Below, piece by piece: positions 41,637 to 50,664 of a DNA stretch of 64,000 nt. The notes beneath the pieces are model-generated. The model saw only the letters and a list, made by a program, of their open reading frames with translations, was not told the origin of the DNA and did no database searches. Each line of letters opens with the position of its first letter. Positions within the stretch are counted from its first letter, which is position 1. The position numbers and the translations under genes were made by a program. The DNA is from Leucobacter sp. Psy1 (GTDB lineage Bacteria > Actinomycetota > Actinomycetes > Actinomycetales > Microbacteriaceae), in contig NZ_CP083692.1 in the NCBI RefSeq assembly GCF_020096995.1, positions 1,860,001 to 1,924,000 on the forward strand, written 5' to 3'.

Positions 41637-42980
41637 TTAGTTCGCTGCGATCGCTTCGGCGATGACCTGCAGGCCCTCGCGGAGCAGCTCGTCGGAGATG
41701 GCGAGCGGCGGGAGGAAGCGGATCACGTTGCCGTAGGTGCCGCAGGTGAGCACCAGAACACCATTCTCTCCCGCAGCCTTCGCGACCGCACCCACCAGCG
41801 CGGCATTCGGGCGCTTCGACCCCGACTCGACGAACTCGATGGCGCTCATGGCGCCGCGTCCGCGGATGTCGCCGATGCGGTCGTCGTTCTGCTGGAGGTC
41901 GGTGAAGAACTCGGAGATGATGGCGCCGATCTCGCGAGCGCGCTCCGTCAGGTTCTCCTGCTCGTAGGTCTCGATCGTCGCGAGCGCCGCTGCGCAGGCG
42001 ATCGGGTTGCCCGTGTAGGTGCCGCCGAGGCCGCCGGCGTGCGCCGAGTCCATGATCTCCGCGCGACCGGTGACCGCCGAGAGCGGCAGGCCGCCGGCGA
42101 TGCCCTTCGCGAGGGTGAAGAGGTCGGGGGTGACGCCCTCGTGGTCGGCAGCGAACATGTCGCCGGTGCGGGCGAAGCCGGTCTGCACCTCGTCGAGGAT
42201 GAAAACGACGCCGTTCTCGTTCGCCCAGCGCTGGATCGCGGGCAGGAAGCCCTCTGCCGGAGCGATGAACCCGCCCTCGCCCTGGATCGGCTCGATGATG
42301 ATGGCGGCGAGGTTCGCGGCGCCGACCTGCTTCTCGATCTGCAGGATCGCCTGCTCGGCCGCCTCGGCGCCCGAGAGGCCGTCGCGGAACGGGTACGACG
42401 CCGGGGCGCGGTAGATCTCGGGGGCGAACGGGCCGAAGCCGTCCTTGTACGGCATGTTCTTCGCGGTCATGCCCATGGTGAGGTTGGTGCGACCGTGGTA
42501 CGCGTGGTCGAAGACGACGACGGCGTTCTTCTTCGTGTAGTGACGGGCGATCTTCACCGCGTTCTCCACGGCCTCGGCGCCGGTGTTGAAGAGCGCCGAG
42601 CGCTTCTCGAAGTCACCAGGGGTGATCGCGTTGAGCTTCTCGGCGACCTCGACGTACCCGTCGTACGGGGTCACGGTGAAGCAGGTGTGCGTGAACTGCT
42701 CGACCTGCGCCTTGACGGCCTCCACAACGGCGGGAGCGGAGTTCCCGACGCCGGTCACCGCGATGCCGGAGCCGAGGTCGATGAGCGAGTTGCCGTCGGC
42801 ATCGACGATCACGCCACCGCCCGCGGCGACGGTGAAGACGGGGAGCGCAACGCCGACGCCCGAGGCGACGGCGGCGTTCTTGCGCGCGAGCAGCTCCTGC
42901 GACTTCGGGCCGGGGATGCTGGTGACGAGCTTGCGCTCCTGCGGGAGCGAGGGGCCGCCGGTGACGGTGGCTGCAGACAT
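41637..42980 (-). CDS. gabT: 4-aminobutyrate-2-oxoglutarate aminotransferase
   Basis: The 447-residue class III aminotransferase has SLIDLGSGIAVTGVGN, FNTGAEAVENAVKIAR, FDHAYHGRTNLTM, ILDEVQTGFARTG and the PLP lysine Lys292 in FTLAKGIAGGLPLSA. It transfers the amino group of GABA to 2-oxoglutarate and yields succinate semialdehyde. CAGGAGG lies about 6 nt before the ATG. It is first in the gabTD operon. The promoter region is shared with the divergent pucR-like gene and contains long inverted repeats. Confidence 0.95.
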   Translation of the reverse strand: MSAATVTGGPSLPQERKLVTSIPGPKSQELLARKNAAVASGVGVALPVFTVAAGGGVIVDADGNSLIDLGSGIAVTGVGNSAPAVVEAVKAQVEQFTHTCFTVTPYDGYVEVAEKLNAITPGDFEKRSALFNTGAEAVENAVKIARHYTKKNAVVVFDHAYHGRTNLTMGMTAKNMPYKDGFGPFAPEIYRAPASYPFRDGLSGAEAAEQAILQIEKQVGAANLAAIIIEPIQGEGGFIAPAEGFLPAIQRWANENGVVFILDEVQTGFARTGDMFAADHEGVTPDLFTLAKGIAGGLPLSAVTGRAEIMDSAHAGGLGGTYTGNPIACAAALATIETYEQENLTERAREIGAIISEFFTDLQQNDDRIGDIRGRGAMSAIEFVESGSKRPNAALVGAVAKAAGENGVLVLTCGTYGNVIRFLPPLAISDELLREGLQVIAEAIAAN

Positions 42981-43033
42981 GAGTTCCTCCTGGGGATCGG
43001 TGGTACGTGAACAGCCTAGGGGTGGGCCTCAGC

Positions 43034-43086
43034 AGTGGCGCGTGCCACAATGGAGTCCATCTGCGTTGACACGCGCCACTGTGGCA
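43034..43086. promoter_or_regulatory. Inverted repeats between gabT and the PucR regulator gene
   Basis: AGTGGCGCGT (43034-43043) and ACGCGCCACT (43071-43080) form a perfect 10-bp inverted repeat 27 bp apart. Overlapping TGCCACA (43043-43049) and TGTGGCA (43080-43086) also match in inverted orientation. A TTGACA hexamer lies at 43066-43071 on the plus strand. These are likely binding sites for the adjacent PucR-type regulator. Confidence 0.7.
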
Positions 43087-43120
43087 ATGCGCAACGCATG
43101 CTGCACGTGCAAGGAGACCC

Positions 43121-44707
43121 GTGGAACCCACCTACACCACCATCGAACTGGGCGCGCTCGTGCACCAGTACCAACTCGGGCTCGTCCTCATCGCCGGAGT
43201 GCAAGCGGACACCGACGAGCGCCCGGTCCAGTGGGTTCACGTGAGCGAGCTCGAGGATCCGGCGCTCTTCCTCCCCCCGCGCACCGTGCTCCTCACGACG
43301 GGAGCCCGCCTCTCCCAGCACGCGGATCAGGAGACCGCCGACGCCTTCGTACAGCGACTGATCGACGCCGACGCCACGGCACTCGGCATCGCGGTCGGCC
43401 TCCACTGGGACCGGATCCCCCAGACCTTCGTCCGCGCCTGCGATCGCACCGGATTTCCGCTCTTCCGCGTCCCGTACGACACGGCGTTCATCTCGATCGT
43501 CCAGACGGCGGCCCGGCTGCTCGACGCGAAGGCGCACGAGCGCGACGCCTGGGCGCTCGAGTCGCAGCGCGGCATCGCCCGCGCAGCGCTGCACCGCGAC
43601 GGGATCGGCGCCGCCGTGCGCGAGGCGGCGGCTCGACTCGGGCGCTGGGTCGCGATCACCGACCGCACCGGGCGGGTCATCGAGTACGCCCCGCGATCCG
43701 AACGCGATGCCGCGACGGCGGAGTGGGTGCGCCGAGAGGCGCGGCTGCTGGTGGAGCGCGGCGTCCGCGCCGGCCTCGCGCGCGGACGCGGGGAGCAAGG
43801 CGTGCAGATGCAGACCCTCGGGCACGCCGGCCAGCTCCACGGGGTGCTCGTCACGCAGGGTGAGCACGCGCCGGACCACGCGGACCAGACGGTCATCGGC
43901 CTCGTCGCCGCCCTGGCGACGGTGCAACTCGAACACCGGGCGGCGACCGTCACGGCCGAGGCTTCACTGCGACGCTCCATACTGGAGCTCCTGCTCGAGG
44001 GGCGTCGCGACCTCGCCGAACGGGTCGCCGAGACCCTCATGCCGCGACTGCCGCGGGGCGAGGTGCGCGCCGTCGTCGTCGCGGGCGGTGCCAGGGATCC
44101 GGAGTTCGAGGAGGATGTTGCTTCGCTCGCCGCGACGAGCCAGGGCGTGCTCCTCGCAGAACGCGGTGACGCCGCCGTGCTCGTGTGCGAGCAGGCGAGA
44201 CTCCCCGACCTGCGCCGGCTCGTGCGCGCGCACGAGCTGACCGCCGGTGCCTCCGAGCGCGGTCCCTCCGATCGGCTCCCCGCCCTCCTCGAGCAGGCCG
44301 AGCGCGCCGTCGCGCGACCCTCGGCAGGCGGCGAAGTCACGATCTACTCCCCCGCACTGCACCGCGGTCTCATGCACCTGCTCGAGGAGCAGCCCGAAGC
44401 GCGCCACCAGGCGGAGACGCTCCTCGCCCCGCTCGCCGACCATGACGAGCGTCAGGGAGACGTGATCGAGTCGACGCTCGCGACATGGCTCAGGCATCAC
44501 GGGCAGACGAGCGCCGCCGCTCAGGAACTCGGCGCGCACCGCCACACCGTGAAATCGAGGGTGACGACAGCGGCCTCACTGGTGCAGCGTGATCTCGACG
44601 ACCCCGATGCGCGGGCCGAACTCTGGGCCGCGCTCAGGCTCCTCGGCCGCGACGCGCTCCCGGCAGGCAGCGCTGCGGGTCACACGCCGGGAAGCGAGAT
44701 TCGATAG
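43121..44707 (+). CDS. PucR family transcriptional regulator, probable gab operon regulator
   Basis: The 528-residue protein has the N-terminal PucR domain (VQWVHVSELEDPALFLPPRT), a GGDEF-like middle region and a C-terminal PucR-type HTH (HHGQTSAAAQELGAHRHTVK, then RDLDDPDARAELWAALRL). It lies back to back with gabT, so it most likely activates gabTD in response to GABA or a related compound. The start is GTG at 43121, with AAGGAG 5 nt upstream. Its last 28 bp overlap the 3' end of thiL on the other strand. Confidence 0.93.
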   Translation: MEPTYTTIELGALVHQYQLGLVLIAGVQADTDERPVQWVHVSELEDPALFLPPRTVLLTTGARLSQHADQETADAFVQRLIDADATALGIAVGLHWDRIPQTFVRACDRTGFPLFRVPYDTAFISIVQTAARLLDAKAHERDAWALESQRGIARAALHRDGIGAAVREAAARLGRWVAITDRTGRVIEYAPRSERDAATAEWVRREARLLVERGVRAGLARGRGEQGVQMQTLGHAGQLHGVLVTQGEHAPDHADQTVIGLVAALATVQLEHRAATVTAEASLRRSILELLLEGRRDLAERVAETLMPRLPRGEVRAVVVAGGARDPEFEEDVASLAATSQGVLLAERGDAAVLVCEQARLPDLRRLVRAHELTAGASERGPSDRLPALLEQAERAVARPSAGGEVTIYSPALHRGLMHLLEEQPEARHQAETLLAPLADHDERQGDVIESTLATWLRHHGQTSAAAQELGAHRHTVKSRVTTAASLVQRDLDDPDARAELWAALRLLGRDALPAGSAAGHTPGSEIR

Positions 44708-45690
44708 GGATCCCAGCCGCTGGGCGAGAACGCCTCGTCGTCCACCAGCACGCGGGGTTCCGCCCCCGCGCGTGCGCGCACCTCGCCGATGCTCGCGAAG
44801 CCCGCCGGCGGCGTGACGTGAGGGGGGAAGGTCGCGAGGAGCCCGTGATCCTCACCCCCCGTGAGCATGGCGTCGATCCCGACCCCTTCACCGTCGCGCT
44901 CACCGAACCCGGCAACGAGCAGCTCACGGTCGAGGGCGACGTCGACATCGCTCGCACGCGCGATGCGCGCCGCATCGAGGGAGAGCGAGTCTGAGACGTC
45001 GAGCATCGCCGTCGCACCGGCCCGCGCGGCAGGTACCCCGAGAGACACGGGAGGCGCGGGTGCCAGCTGCGCCGCGAGCGCCTCGGGGTGCTCGGCCCAG
45101 AGGCGCGCCAGAGCATGCGAGTGCGCCACCCCGTCGGCATCGGCGCCCTCGCGGAAGAGCAGCGCCAGACCGGTGCCGGCGAGGCCGAGGTCGCCGGCGT
45201 ACGCCAACCGGTCCCCGGCGCGCGCACCCGACCGCAGCACCGGCGCGACCCCGCGGAGGTCGCCGATCGCCGTCACCGCTGCTGTCAGCACCGGCGCCGT
45301 CGCCAGGTCGCCGCCGACGACGCCGCACTCCGGCGCGAGCGCCCGACACGCGGCGTCCAGCCCGGAGGAGATCTCCTCGAGCAGGGCGACCGGCGTGTCA
45401 CGCGGGCACGCGAGCGCGATCGTGAGCGCCGTCGGCACGGCCCCCATCGCCGCGACATCGGACAGGTTCGTCGCCGCGAGCTTCCACCCGAGTTCGAATC
45501 CGCTGTGCCAGGCGAGCCTGAAGTCCGGCCCCTCGATCATGGTGTCGGTCGTGACGACGAGGTCACCGCCGGCCCGCAGCACGGCACAGTCGTCGCCTGG
45601 ACCCACCGTCGCCGCGGGAGCATCGCCAAGACGCCCCAGGATCCTGCGCAGCACGCGCGTCTCCCCCAGCGCTCCCACCGTCTCAGTCAT
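44680..45690 (-). CDS. thiL: Thiamine-monophosphate kinase
   Basis: The 336-residue enzyme has the PurM/ThiL pattern: VGPGDDCAVLRAG, TTDTMIEGPDFR, AATNLSDVAAMGA, VGGDLATAP, LDVSDSLSLDA and GGEDHGLLATF. It makes thiamine diphosphate from thiamine monophosphate and ATP. The ATG at 45690 follows TAGGTT by 7 nt; a start at 45711 lies upstream of that promoter and was rejected. In related genomes thiL is near recG and rsmD. The 3' end overlaps the convergent pucR gene by 28 bp, and an IS30 element lies 58 bp upstream of the start. Confidence 0.95.
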   Translation of the reverse strand: MTETVGALGETRVLRRILGRLGDAPAATVGPGDDCAVLRAGGDLVVTTDTMIEGPDFRLAWHSGFELGWKLAATNLSDVAAMGAVPTALTIALACPRDTPVALLEEISSGLDAACRALAPECGVVGGDLATAPVLTAAVTAIGDLRGVAPVLRSGARAGDRLAYAGDLGLAGTGLALLFREGADADGVAHSHALARLWAEHPEALAAQLAPAPPVSLGVPAARAGATAMLDVSDSLSLDAARIARASDVDVALDRELLVAGFGERDGEGVGIDAMLTGGEDHGLLATFPPHVTPPAGFASIGEVRARAGAEPRVLVDDEAFSPSGWDPYRISLPGV

Positions 45691-45748
45691 GGCTCCCAAC
45701 CTATCGTTCACGAGCGCTCGAGTGAGCGCGATTCGTGCCGAGACCGCG

Positions 45749-47056
45749 GGCGGTTTCAGGGGGCTAGTGCAACACCGCTGATCAACTCGTCCAGCCTCTC
45801 ACGCGGCGTGTAAAACCCCAACGTCTGACGCGGGCGACCGTTCAAGAGCTCCTGCACCTGGGCGATCTCCCCGTCACTGACACCATTGAAATTGGTTCCC
45901 TTGGGATAAAAATCACGGATCAACCCATTGAGGTTCTCGTTCGACCCCCGCTGCCAGGGCGAGTGCGGATCACAGAAAAACACCCGACACCCCGTCGCGA
46001 CCGTGAACTCAGCATGCCGAGCCATCTCGACCCCCTGATCCCACGTCACCGTCTTGCGTAACTCCCCGGGCAACCCCTCGACCATCTCTTGCATCACCTG
46101 AACCACCGTGGCCGAGTCCCGCACCCCGGGAAGCCTGCCGATCAACGCGAACCGAGTCTGCCGCTCCACCAGCGTCACCAGTCCAGAGTTCCCCGGACCG
46201 ACCACGAGATCCCCTTCCCAGTGCCCAGGAACTGCACGATCAGCAACCTCGGCAGGACGATCCAATAAGTGCGCCCCGTCCAACCACGGACGCCTCGTCC
46301 GCGCCGGCAGCTTGGACTGAGGGATGCGCCCGGTCCGTCCCGAACGGAGCGCTTTCTCGACAGTGAGTTCGTGCCGCAGGGCACCGGCGCCTTGCACGTA
46401 CAGGGCTTGATAGATCGTTTCGTGCGACACCCACAACTCCGGACTATCGGGGAACTCGACCCGCAACCTGCCAGCGACCTGCTGCGGCGAACACTTCGCA
46501 TTCAACCTATCGGCCACCAATGCTCGCAGGAACGTATCGTCGAGCTTTCTTGTTCGGGGAGATCTGCGCAGCAGCATCGTCCGATACTGGCTCGTCACAG
46601 CGTGATACCTAGAACCCCCGCTCCCAGCGTTCCCGTTCGGCAGGGGAGGGCGGGTCACTGGATGACGCCTCACCTCCCGAGACACTGTCGATACGTTCAC
46701 TCCGAGATGCCGGGCAATCCGGCGATATGACCAGGCAGGTTCCATGCCGAGCGCGGTCTCGATGAACACCCGCTCTTCCAACCCCAGACGATGGTAAGCG
46801 CGCCCCGGGGAACGTTCCGCATCAGTAAGGTCTGCCCGGCGTGCATACCTGCGTGAGGTGTCCATGCCCGCTAGCCTGGCCCATTTCGTCACCGTGTTCC
46901 GGCTCATACCTCGCCCAGCAGCGACCGCTTCAATCGACCCGACGCGCACCACCTCGTTCAAGACAGCGGACCATGCCTCGTCCGAGTAGTTCCTCGGCAC
47001 CCTTGCCATACACACCTCCATCAATGAAGGTGTTGCACTAGCCCCCTGAAACCGCC
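45749..47056 (-). mobile_element. Intact IS30 family insertion sequence
   Basis: The ends carry a perfect 25-bp inverted repeat (45752-45776 and 47029-47053) that extends to 28 bp by the flanking GGC/GCC. With that extension the element is 1308 bp and is flanked by GCG on both sides (45746-45748 and 47057-47059), a possible 3-bp target duplication. If the element ends at GGTTTC instead, the duplication would be GC. The single transposase gene is complete and its stop codon lies in the left repeat. It sits in the gap between thiL and the DUF3515 gene and spares both promoters. Confidence 0.93.
45756..47009 (-). CDS. IS30 family transposase
   Basis: The 417-residue protein has N-terminal HTH regions (EAVAAGRGMSRNTVTKWARL; YRRIARHLGVNVSTVSREVR), and an IS30-type integrase core. 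The DDE residues are in PGHWEGDLVVG, TWDQGVEMARH and RGSNENLNGLIRDFYPKG. All three are present, so the enzyme looks active. The ATG at 47009 is preceded by GGAGG (GTGTGT spacer). The longer open frame reads through the right inverted repeat and is not needed. Confidence 0.95.
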   Translation of the reverse strand: MARVPRNYSDEAWSAVLNEVVRVGSIEAVAAGRGMSRNTVTKWARLAGMDTSRRYARRADLTDAERSPGRAYHRLGLEERVFIETALGMEPAWSYRRIARHLGVNVSTVSREVRRHPVTRPPLPNGNAGSGGSRYHAVTSQYRTMLLRRSPRTRKLDDTFLRALVADRLNAKCSPQQVAGRLRVEFPDSPELWVSHETIYQALYVQGAGALRHELTVEKALRSGRTGRIPQSKLPARTRRPWLDGAHLLDRPAEVADRAVPGHWEGDLVVGPGNSGLVTLVERQTRFALIGRLPGVRDSATVVQVMQEMVEGLPGELRKTVTWDQGVEMARHAEFTVATGCRVFFCDPHSPWQRGSNENLNGLIRDFYPKGTNFNGVSDGEIAQVQELLNGRPRQTLGFYTPRERLDELISGVALAP

Positions 47057-47138
47057 GCGTTCCACGGGGCCACTTGTGCTCACTCGATGATGCGGCCACG
47101 CTCAGGGCGCATGGCGGGTGCCCCGGTAGGCTGGAACC

Positions 47139-47636
47139 GTGACTTTTCGACGCCGCGCTCTGCGCACGCTCGCCGCTCTCGGCGCCCTGTGCGTCACCGC
47201 CCCGCTCGTCTCGGCGTGCTCGTCGGGCGAGGTGCCGATGGACGCCGCGGAGGACGCGAACAATCCGGCCTGCGCCGACGTGATCGTCCGACTGCCCGAC
47301 ACGGTGGCGGACCTCGACCGCCGCACGACGAACGCGCAGTCGACCGGGGCGTGGGGCGACCCCGCAGGGGTGCTGCTTCGCTGCGGCGTCGAGCCGAGCG
47401 GTCCGACGACCGACGAGTGCGTCGACGTCAACGGCGTCGACTGGATCATCGACCGCTCGAACGCACCGCTCTACCGCTTCGAAGCATACGGGCGCTCCCC
47501 CGGCCTCGAAGTCATCGTGAACTCCGAGCTCGCCAGCGGTACCGCGACCGTCGTCGACCTGGGTGCCGTAGTCCAGTACCTTCCGCAGGAGCGGGAGTGC
47601 ACGAGCCTCGCCGACACCCTCGACCTCGACGAGTAG
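47139..47636 (+). CDS. DUF3515 family lipoprotein
   Basis: The 165-residue protein has a lipoprotein signal peptide (TFRRRALRTLAALGAL, lipobox VSAC with Cys27) and the DUF3515 pattern PACADVIVRLPDTVADL, GDPAGVLLRCGVEPSGPT, and RSPGLEVIVNSE. The family is actinobacterial and surface exposed, of unknown function, and commonly lies near ddl and thiL. The start is a GTG at 47139, with TAGGCT 6 nt upstream; no Shine-Dalgarno is needed if the mRNA is leaderless. Confidence 0.92.
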   Translation: MTFRRRALRTLAALGALCVTAPLVSACSSGEVPMDAAEDANNPACADVIVRLPDTVADLDRRTTNAQSTGAWGDPAGVLLRCGVEPSGPTTDECVDVNGVDWIIDRSNAPLYRFEAYGRSPGLEVIVNSELASGTATVVDLGAVVQYLPQERECTSLADTLDLDE

Positions 47637-47654
47637 TTCGCGCTCAGCGCCGGT

Positions 47655-48767
47655 CTAGGAGCGCTCGAGAGCCAGATCGATCAGCTCGGAGATGAGATCC
47701 GTGTACTCGACTCCCGAAGCCGACCAGAGGCTCGGATACATCGAGATGGGCGTGAAGCCGGGCATGGTGTTGATCTCGTTGAGCACGGGCCCCGCGTCGG
47801 TGAGGAAGAAGTCGACGCGAGCGAGGCCGCCGCACTGGGCGAGCTCGAACGCCTCGGCAGCGGCGTCCTGCAGTGCACGCAGTTCCTCGTCGGTGACGTT
47901 CGCCGGCAGCTCGAGGTCCACGCCAGAAGCCCCGAGGTACTTCGCCTCGTAGTCGTAGAAGTCGCGCCCCGAGAACACGATCTCGCCGACGACCGAACTG
48001 GTGCGCGTCGGGCCTCCGTCTCGGCCGCCCAGCACGGCGATCTCGACCTCGCGGCCCACGACCCCGCTCTCCACGAGCACGATCGAGTCCTCCGCGAAGG
48101 CGACGTCGACCGCCGCGGACAACTCCCGGGGCTCCTTCACTCGGGTGACGCCGACACTCGACCCGGCGCGAGCCGGTTTCACGAAGAGCGGGTAGTCGAG
48201 CCCCTCGTCGAGGCGCTCCACGCGGCTCGGATCCTGCGCCAGCTGCGCACGCGTGATCGTGTTCCACGGCGCCACCGCCACACCGGAATCCGAAAGGATC
48301 GTCTTCACGGCGTGCTTATCCATGCAGAGCGCCGAGCCGAGCACGCCGCTGCCGACATACGGCAGATCCACGAGCTCGAGCAGCCCCTGCACCGTGCCGT
48401 CCTCACCGAACGGGCCGTGGAGGGTCGGGAAGACCACGTCGATGTCGCCGAGCGACCTGATCGTGCCGTCGGATTCGATAACGCTGAGCTCACGCGTCAT
48501 CGCGGACGCCGGCCACAGCACCCGGGTGCCGTTGTCATCGACGTGCGGCAACTCGTCACCGTCGAGGCGGAACCCATCGAGTCGTTCCGCATCGACGAGC
48601 ACCGTCGCGCCCGTCTTCGTGATGCCGACGGGGATCACGCGGAACCGACTCTGGTCGATGGCGTGGAGCACTCCAGCAGCCGTCACGCAGCTGATCTCGT
48701 GCTCGCTCGATCGGCCGCCGAACAGCAGGACTACCGTGCGCATCTGATCCTTCGTCATCTCGCCCAT
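47655..48767 (-). CDS. ddl: D-alanine-D-alanine ligase
   Basis: The 370-residue ATP-grasp enzyme has FGGRSSEHEISCVTAAGVL, FPTLHGPFGEDGTVQGLLE, FVKPARAGSSVGVTRV and VLNEINTMPGFTPISMYP. It joins two D-alanines for peptidoglycan stem peptides. It follows gpsA by 1 bp, in the order plsC-gpsA-ddl that is common in actinobacteria. The start used here (ATG at 48767) could alternatively be an in-frame ATG 4 or 8 codons further in. The DUF3515 gene converges with it. Confidence 0.96.
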   Translation of the reverse strand: MGEMTKDQMRTVVLLFGGRSSEHEISCVTAAGVLHAIDQSRFRVIPVGITKTGATVLVDAERLDGFRLDGDELPHVDDNGTRVLWPASAMTRELSVIESDGTIRSLGDIDVVFPTLHGPFGEDGTVQGLLELVDLPYVGSGVLGSALCMDKHAVKTILSDSGVAVAPWNTITRAQLAQDPSRVERLDEGLDYPLFVKPARAGSSVGVTRVKEPRELSAAVDVAFAEDSIVLVESGVVGREVEIAVLGGRDGGPTRTSSVVGEIVFSGRDFYDYEAKYLGASGVDLELPANVTDEELRALQDAAAEAFELAQCGGLARVDFFLTDAGPVLNEINTMPGFTPISMYPSLWSASGVEYTDLISELIDLALERS

Positions 48768-48768
48768 G

Positions 48769-49884
48769 CTATTCGCCGACGAGGCGATCCCAGAATCGCC
48801 GCAGTCGTCCCTGCGGTTCGCCGCTCAGCGAGAGCTCCGGCTGGGGCACGTCATTCTCGGTCGCCAGGTGCGGCCCGAGATCCTTCGGCGGCATGCGACG
48901 GTCGAGCACCATCTGCACCTGCTCCACGATCGGCATCGAGATGCCGCGCTCACGTGCGAGCTCGAGCACCGAGGGAACCGAGGTGATGCCCTCGGCGACC
49001 TGGCTCATCTGCTCGCGCGTCTCCTCCTGGGTGTATCCCTGTCCGATGAGGCGCCCTGCGGTGTTGTTCCGCGACAGCGGGGACTGGCAGGTCGCGATGA
49101 GGTCACCGAGACCGGAGAGCCCCGAGAGCGATGTCGGATCGGCGCCGGACGCGACCGCGAACTCGGTCATCTCTGCGAGGCCGCGCGTGATGATCGCCGC
49201 CTTCGTGTTCTCGCCGTATCCGACACCGTCGACGATGCCGATCGCGAGCGCGATCAGGTTCTTGAGTACACCGCCGAGCTCCGTACCGATCACGTCGGTG
49301 CTGACGTACCCGCGGAAGTACGGGGCCGAGCAGGCAGTCGCGATCTCCTGCGCCACGGCGGCATCGGCGCACGCTGCCACGCCGCCGGTCGGCTGCTCCT
49401 TCGCGATTTCGAGCGCGATGTTCGGGCCGGAGACGGCGCCGACCCGGTGCGGTTCGAGATCGAGCGTGTCGACGATCACCTCGGACATGCGCATCGTCGT
49501 CGTCCGCTCCACGCCCTTGACCAGGCTGACGAGCACGGTCCGACGATCGAGGTACGGCTCGAGGTCCAAGAGGTTCTGCCTGAGGGTCTGGCTGGGCACC
49601 GCAAGGAAGACGAGCGACTTGCCCTTCAGCGCTTCGGCGAGGTCCGCAGTCGCGTGGAGCGTGCGCGGCAGGTTGATGCCAGGCAGGTACTGGGAGTTTC
49701 GCCTCGCGACCTGAATCTCCTGCGCCACCTCGTGGCGGCGGGCCCAGATGGTGGTGTCGCAGCCGGCGTCGGCGAGAACCTTCGCGAACGTCGTGCCCCA
49801 GCTGCCCGAGCCGATCACCGCGACCTTCCGGCCTCGGTTCCGCTGCAGGTTACCGGTGACGACCGGAATTGGTCTCGTAGTCAA
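48769..49884 (-). CDS. gpsA: NAD(P)H-dependent glycerol-3-phosphate dehydrogenase
   Basis: The 371-residue enzyme has the Rossmann motif VIGSGSWGTTFAKVL, SLVKGVER, AVSGPNIALEIAKEQPTG, and the GLSGLGDLIATCQSPLSRN motif. It reduces dihydroxyacetone phosphate to glycerol-3-phosphate, the precursor for phospholipids and also for CDP-glycerol. It overlaps plsC by 4 bp upstream and is followed directly by ddl. The first about 18 residues are basic and may not be part of the mature fold. Confidence 0.96.
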   Translation of the reverse strand: MTTRPIPVVTGNLQRNRGRKVAVIGSGSWGTTFAKVLADAGCDTTIWARRHEVAQEIQVARRNSQYLPGINLPRTLHATADLAEALKGKSLVFLAVPSQTLRQNLLDLEPYLDRRTVLVSLVKGVERTTTMRMSEVIVDTLDLEPHRVGAVSGPNIALEIAKEQPTGGVAACADAAVAQEIATACSAPYFRGYVSTDVIGTELGGVLKNLIALAIGIVDGVGYGENTKAAIITRGLAEMTEFAVASGADPTSLSGLSGLGDLIATCQSPLSRNNTAGRLIGQGYTQEETREQMSQVAEGITSVPSVLELARERGISMPIVEQVQMVLDRRMPPKDLGPHLATENDVPQPELSLSGEPQGRLRRFWDRLVGE

Positions 49885-50648
49885 AAACGCCCCGTCTCAT
49901 TCTGCTGGTGCTTGCTCGGGTCCCAGCGCTCCTCCGGCGGCGTCTCACCGCGGAGCCCGCCGAGCAGTTTCGCGATCTCCGCCATGAGCAGGTCCGTCGC
50001 CTCGGCGATCGACCGCTGATCGGTGCGCCCCTCGAACCGGCTGAGATCCAGCGGCTCCCCCACGGCGATCTCGATGGTCTTGCGGGGGAACGGGTGGATG
50101 CGCTTGCCGTATCGCGGCATGAGGCGCTGCGTACCCCAGTGGGCCACAGGGATCAGCGGCATGCCCGACTCCAGCGCCAGGCGCACGGCGCCGCTCTTGC
50201 CCCGCATCGGCCACAGGTCGGGATCGCGGGTGAGCGAGCCCTCCGGATAGACGATGACCCCGGCCTCGCGTCGGATGAGCTCACCTGCAGCCCCGAGCGG
50301 ATTACTCGCCGAGCTGCGGGTGCGACCGTCGCGCTCGACCGGCACCTGACCGGAGGCGCGCAGCAGCCAGCCCACGACCGGAAGCTTGAAGAGGCTCGCC
50401 TTCGCCAGGAAGCGCGGTGCGCGACCCAGGTGCCAGACGGCCGCGCCCATCGCGATGGGATCGATCTCGCTGTAGTGGTTGGGCGACAGGATGAATGAGC
50501 CCCGCTGCGGGAGCCGCGACTCCGGTGTGAATCGGTACCGCACCATCAACGACCAGAACGGCAGGATCAGCGTGGCGAGTACCCAGAAGACCGAGGGCCG
50601 CCGCTTCTCCGCTGATGCCGTGCTGCGCATCTTCACCGTGTCGCTCAT
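49881..50648 (-). CDS. plsC: 1-acyl-sn-glycerol-3-phosphate acyltransferase
   Basis: The 255-residue protein has an N-terminal membrane helix (VFWVLATLILPFWSLMV), the NHYSEIDP catalytic motif (an HX4D type), a substrate pattern YPEGSLTRDPDLWP, and VGEPLDLSRF. It acylates lysophosphatidic acid. The ATG at 50648 follows GATAAT by 7 nt, so the plsC-gpsA-ddl operon probably starts as a leaderless mRNA just after the murA terminator. Longer readings overlap the murA gene and were rejected. Confidence 0.92.
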   Translation of the reverse strand: MSDTVKMRSTASAEKRRPSVFWVLATLILPFWSLMVRYRFTPESRLPQRGSFILSPNHYSEIDPIAMGAAVWHLGRAPRFLAKASLFKLPVVGWLLRASGQVPVERDGRTRSSASNPLGAAGELIRREAGVIVYPEGSLTRDPDLWPMRGKSGAVRLALESGMPLIPVAHWGTQRLMPRYGKRIHPFPRKTIEIAVGEPLDLSRFEGRTDQRSIAEATDLLMAEIAKLLGGLRGETPPEERWDPSKHQQNETGRF

Positions 50649-50664
50649 AGTCTCAATTATCGCT

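Noticed and set aside
40185-43010. A 941-codon open frame on the plus strand opposite gabD and gabT
   Set aside because: It runs across two complete genes on the other strand and the gap between them. The composition is antisense-like, and no start signal or domain is visible.
45691-45750. A TPP riboswitch upstream of thiL
   Set aside because: The start codon lies 7 nt after a -10 element, and no thi-box motif is visible in the gap.
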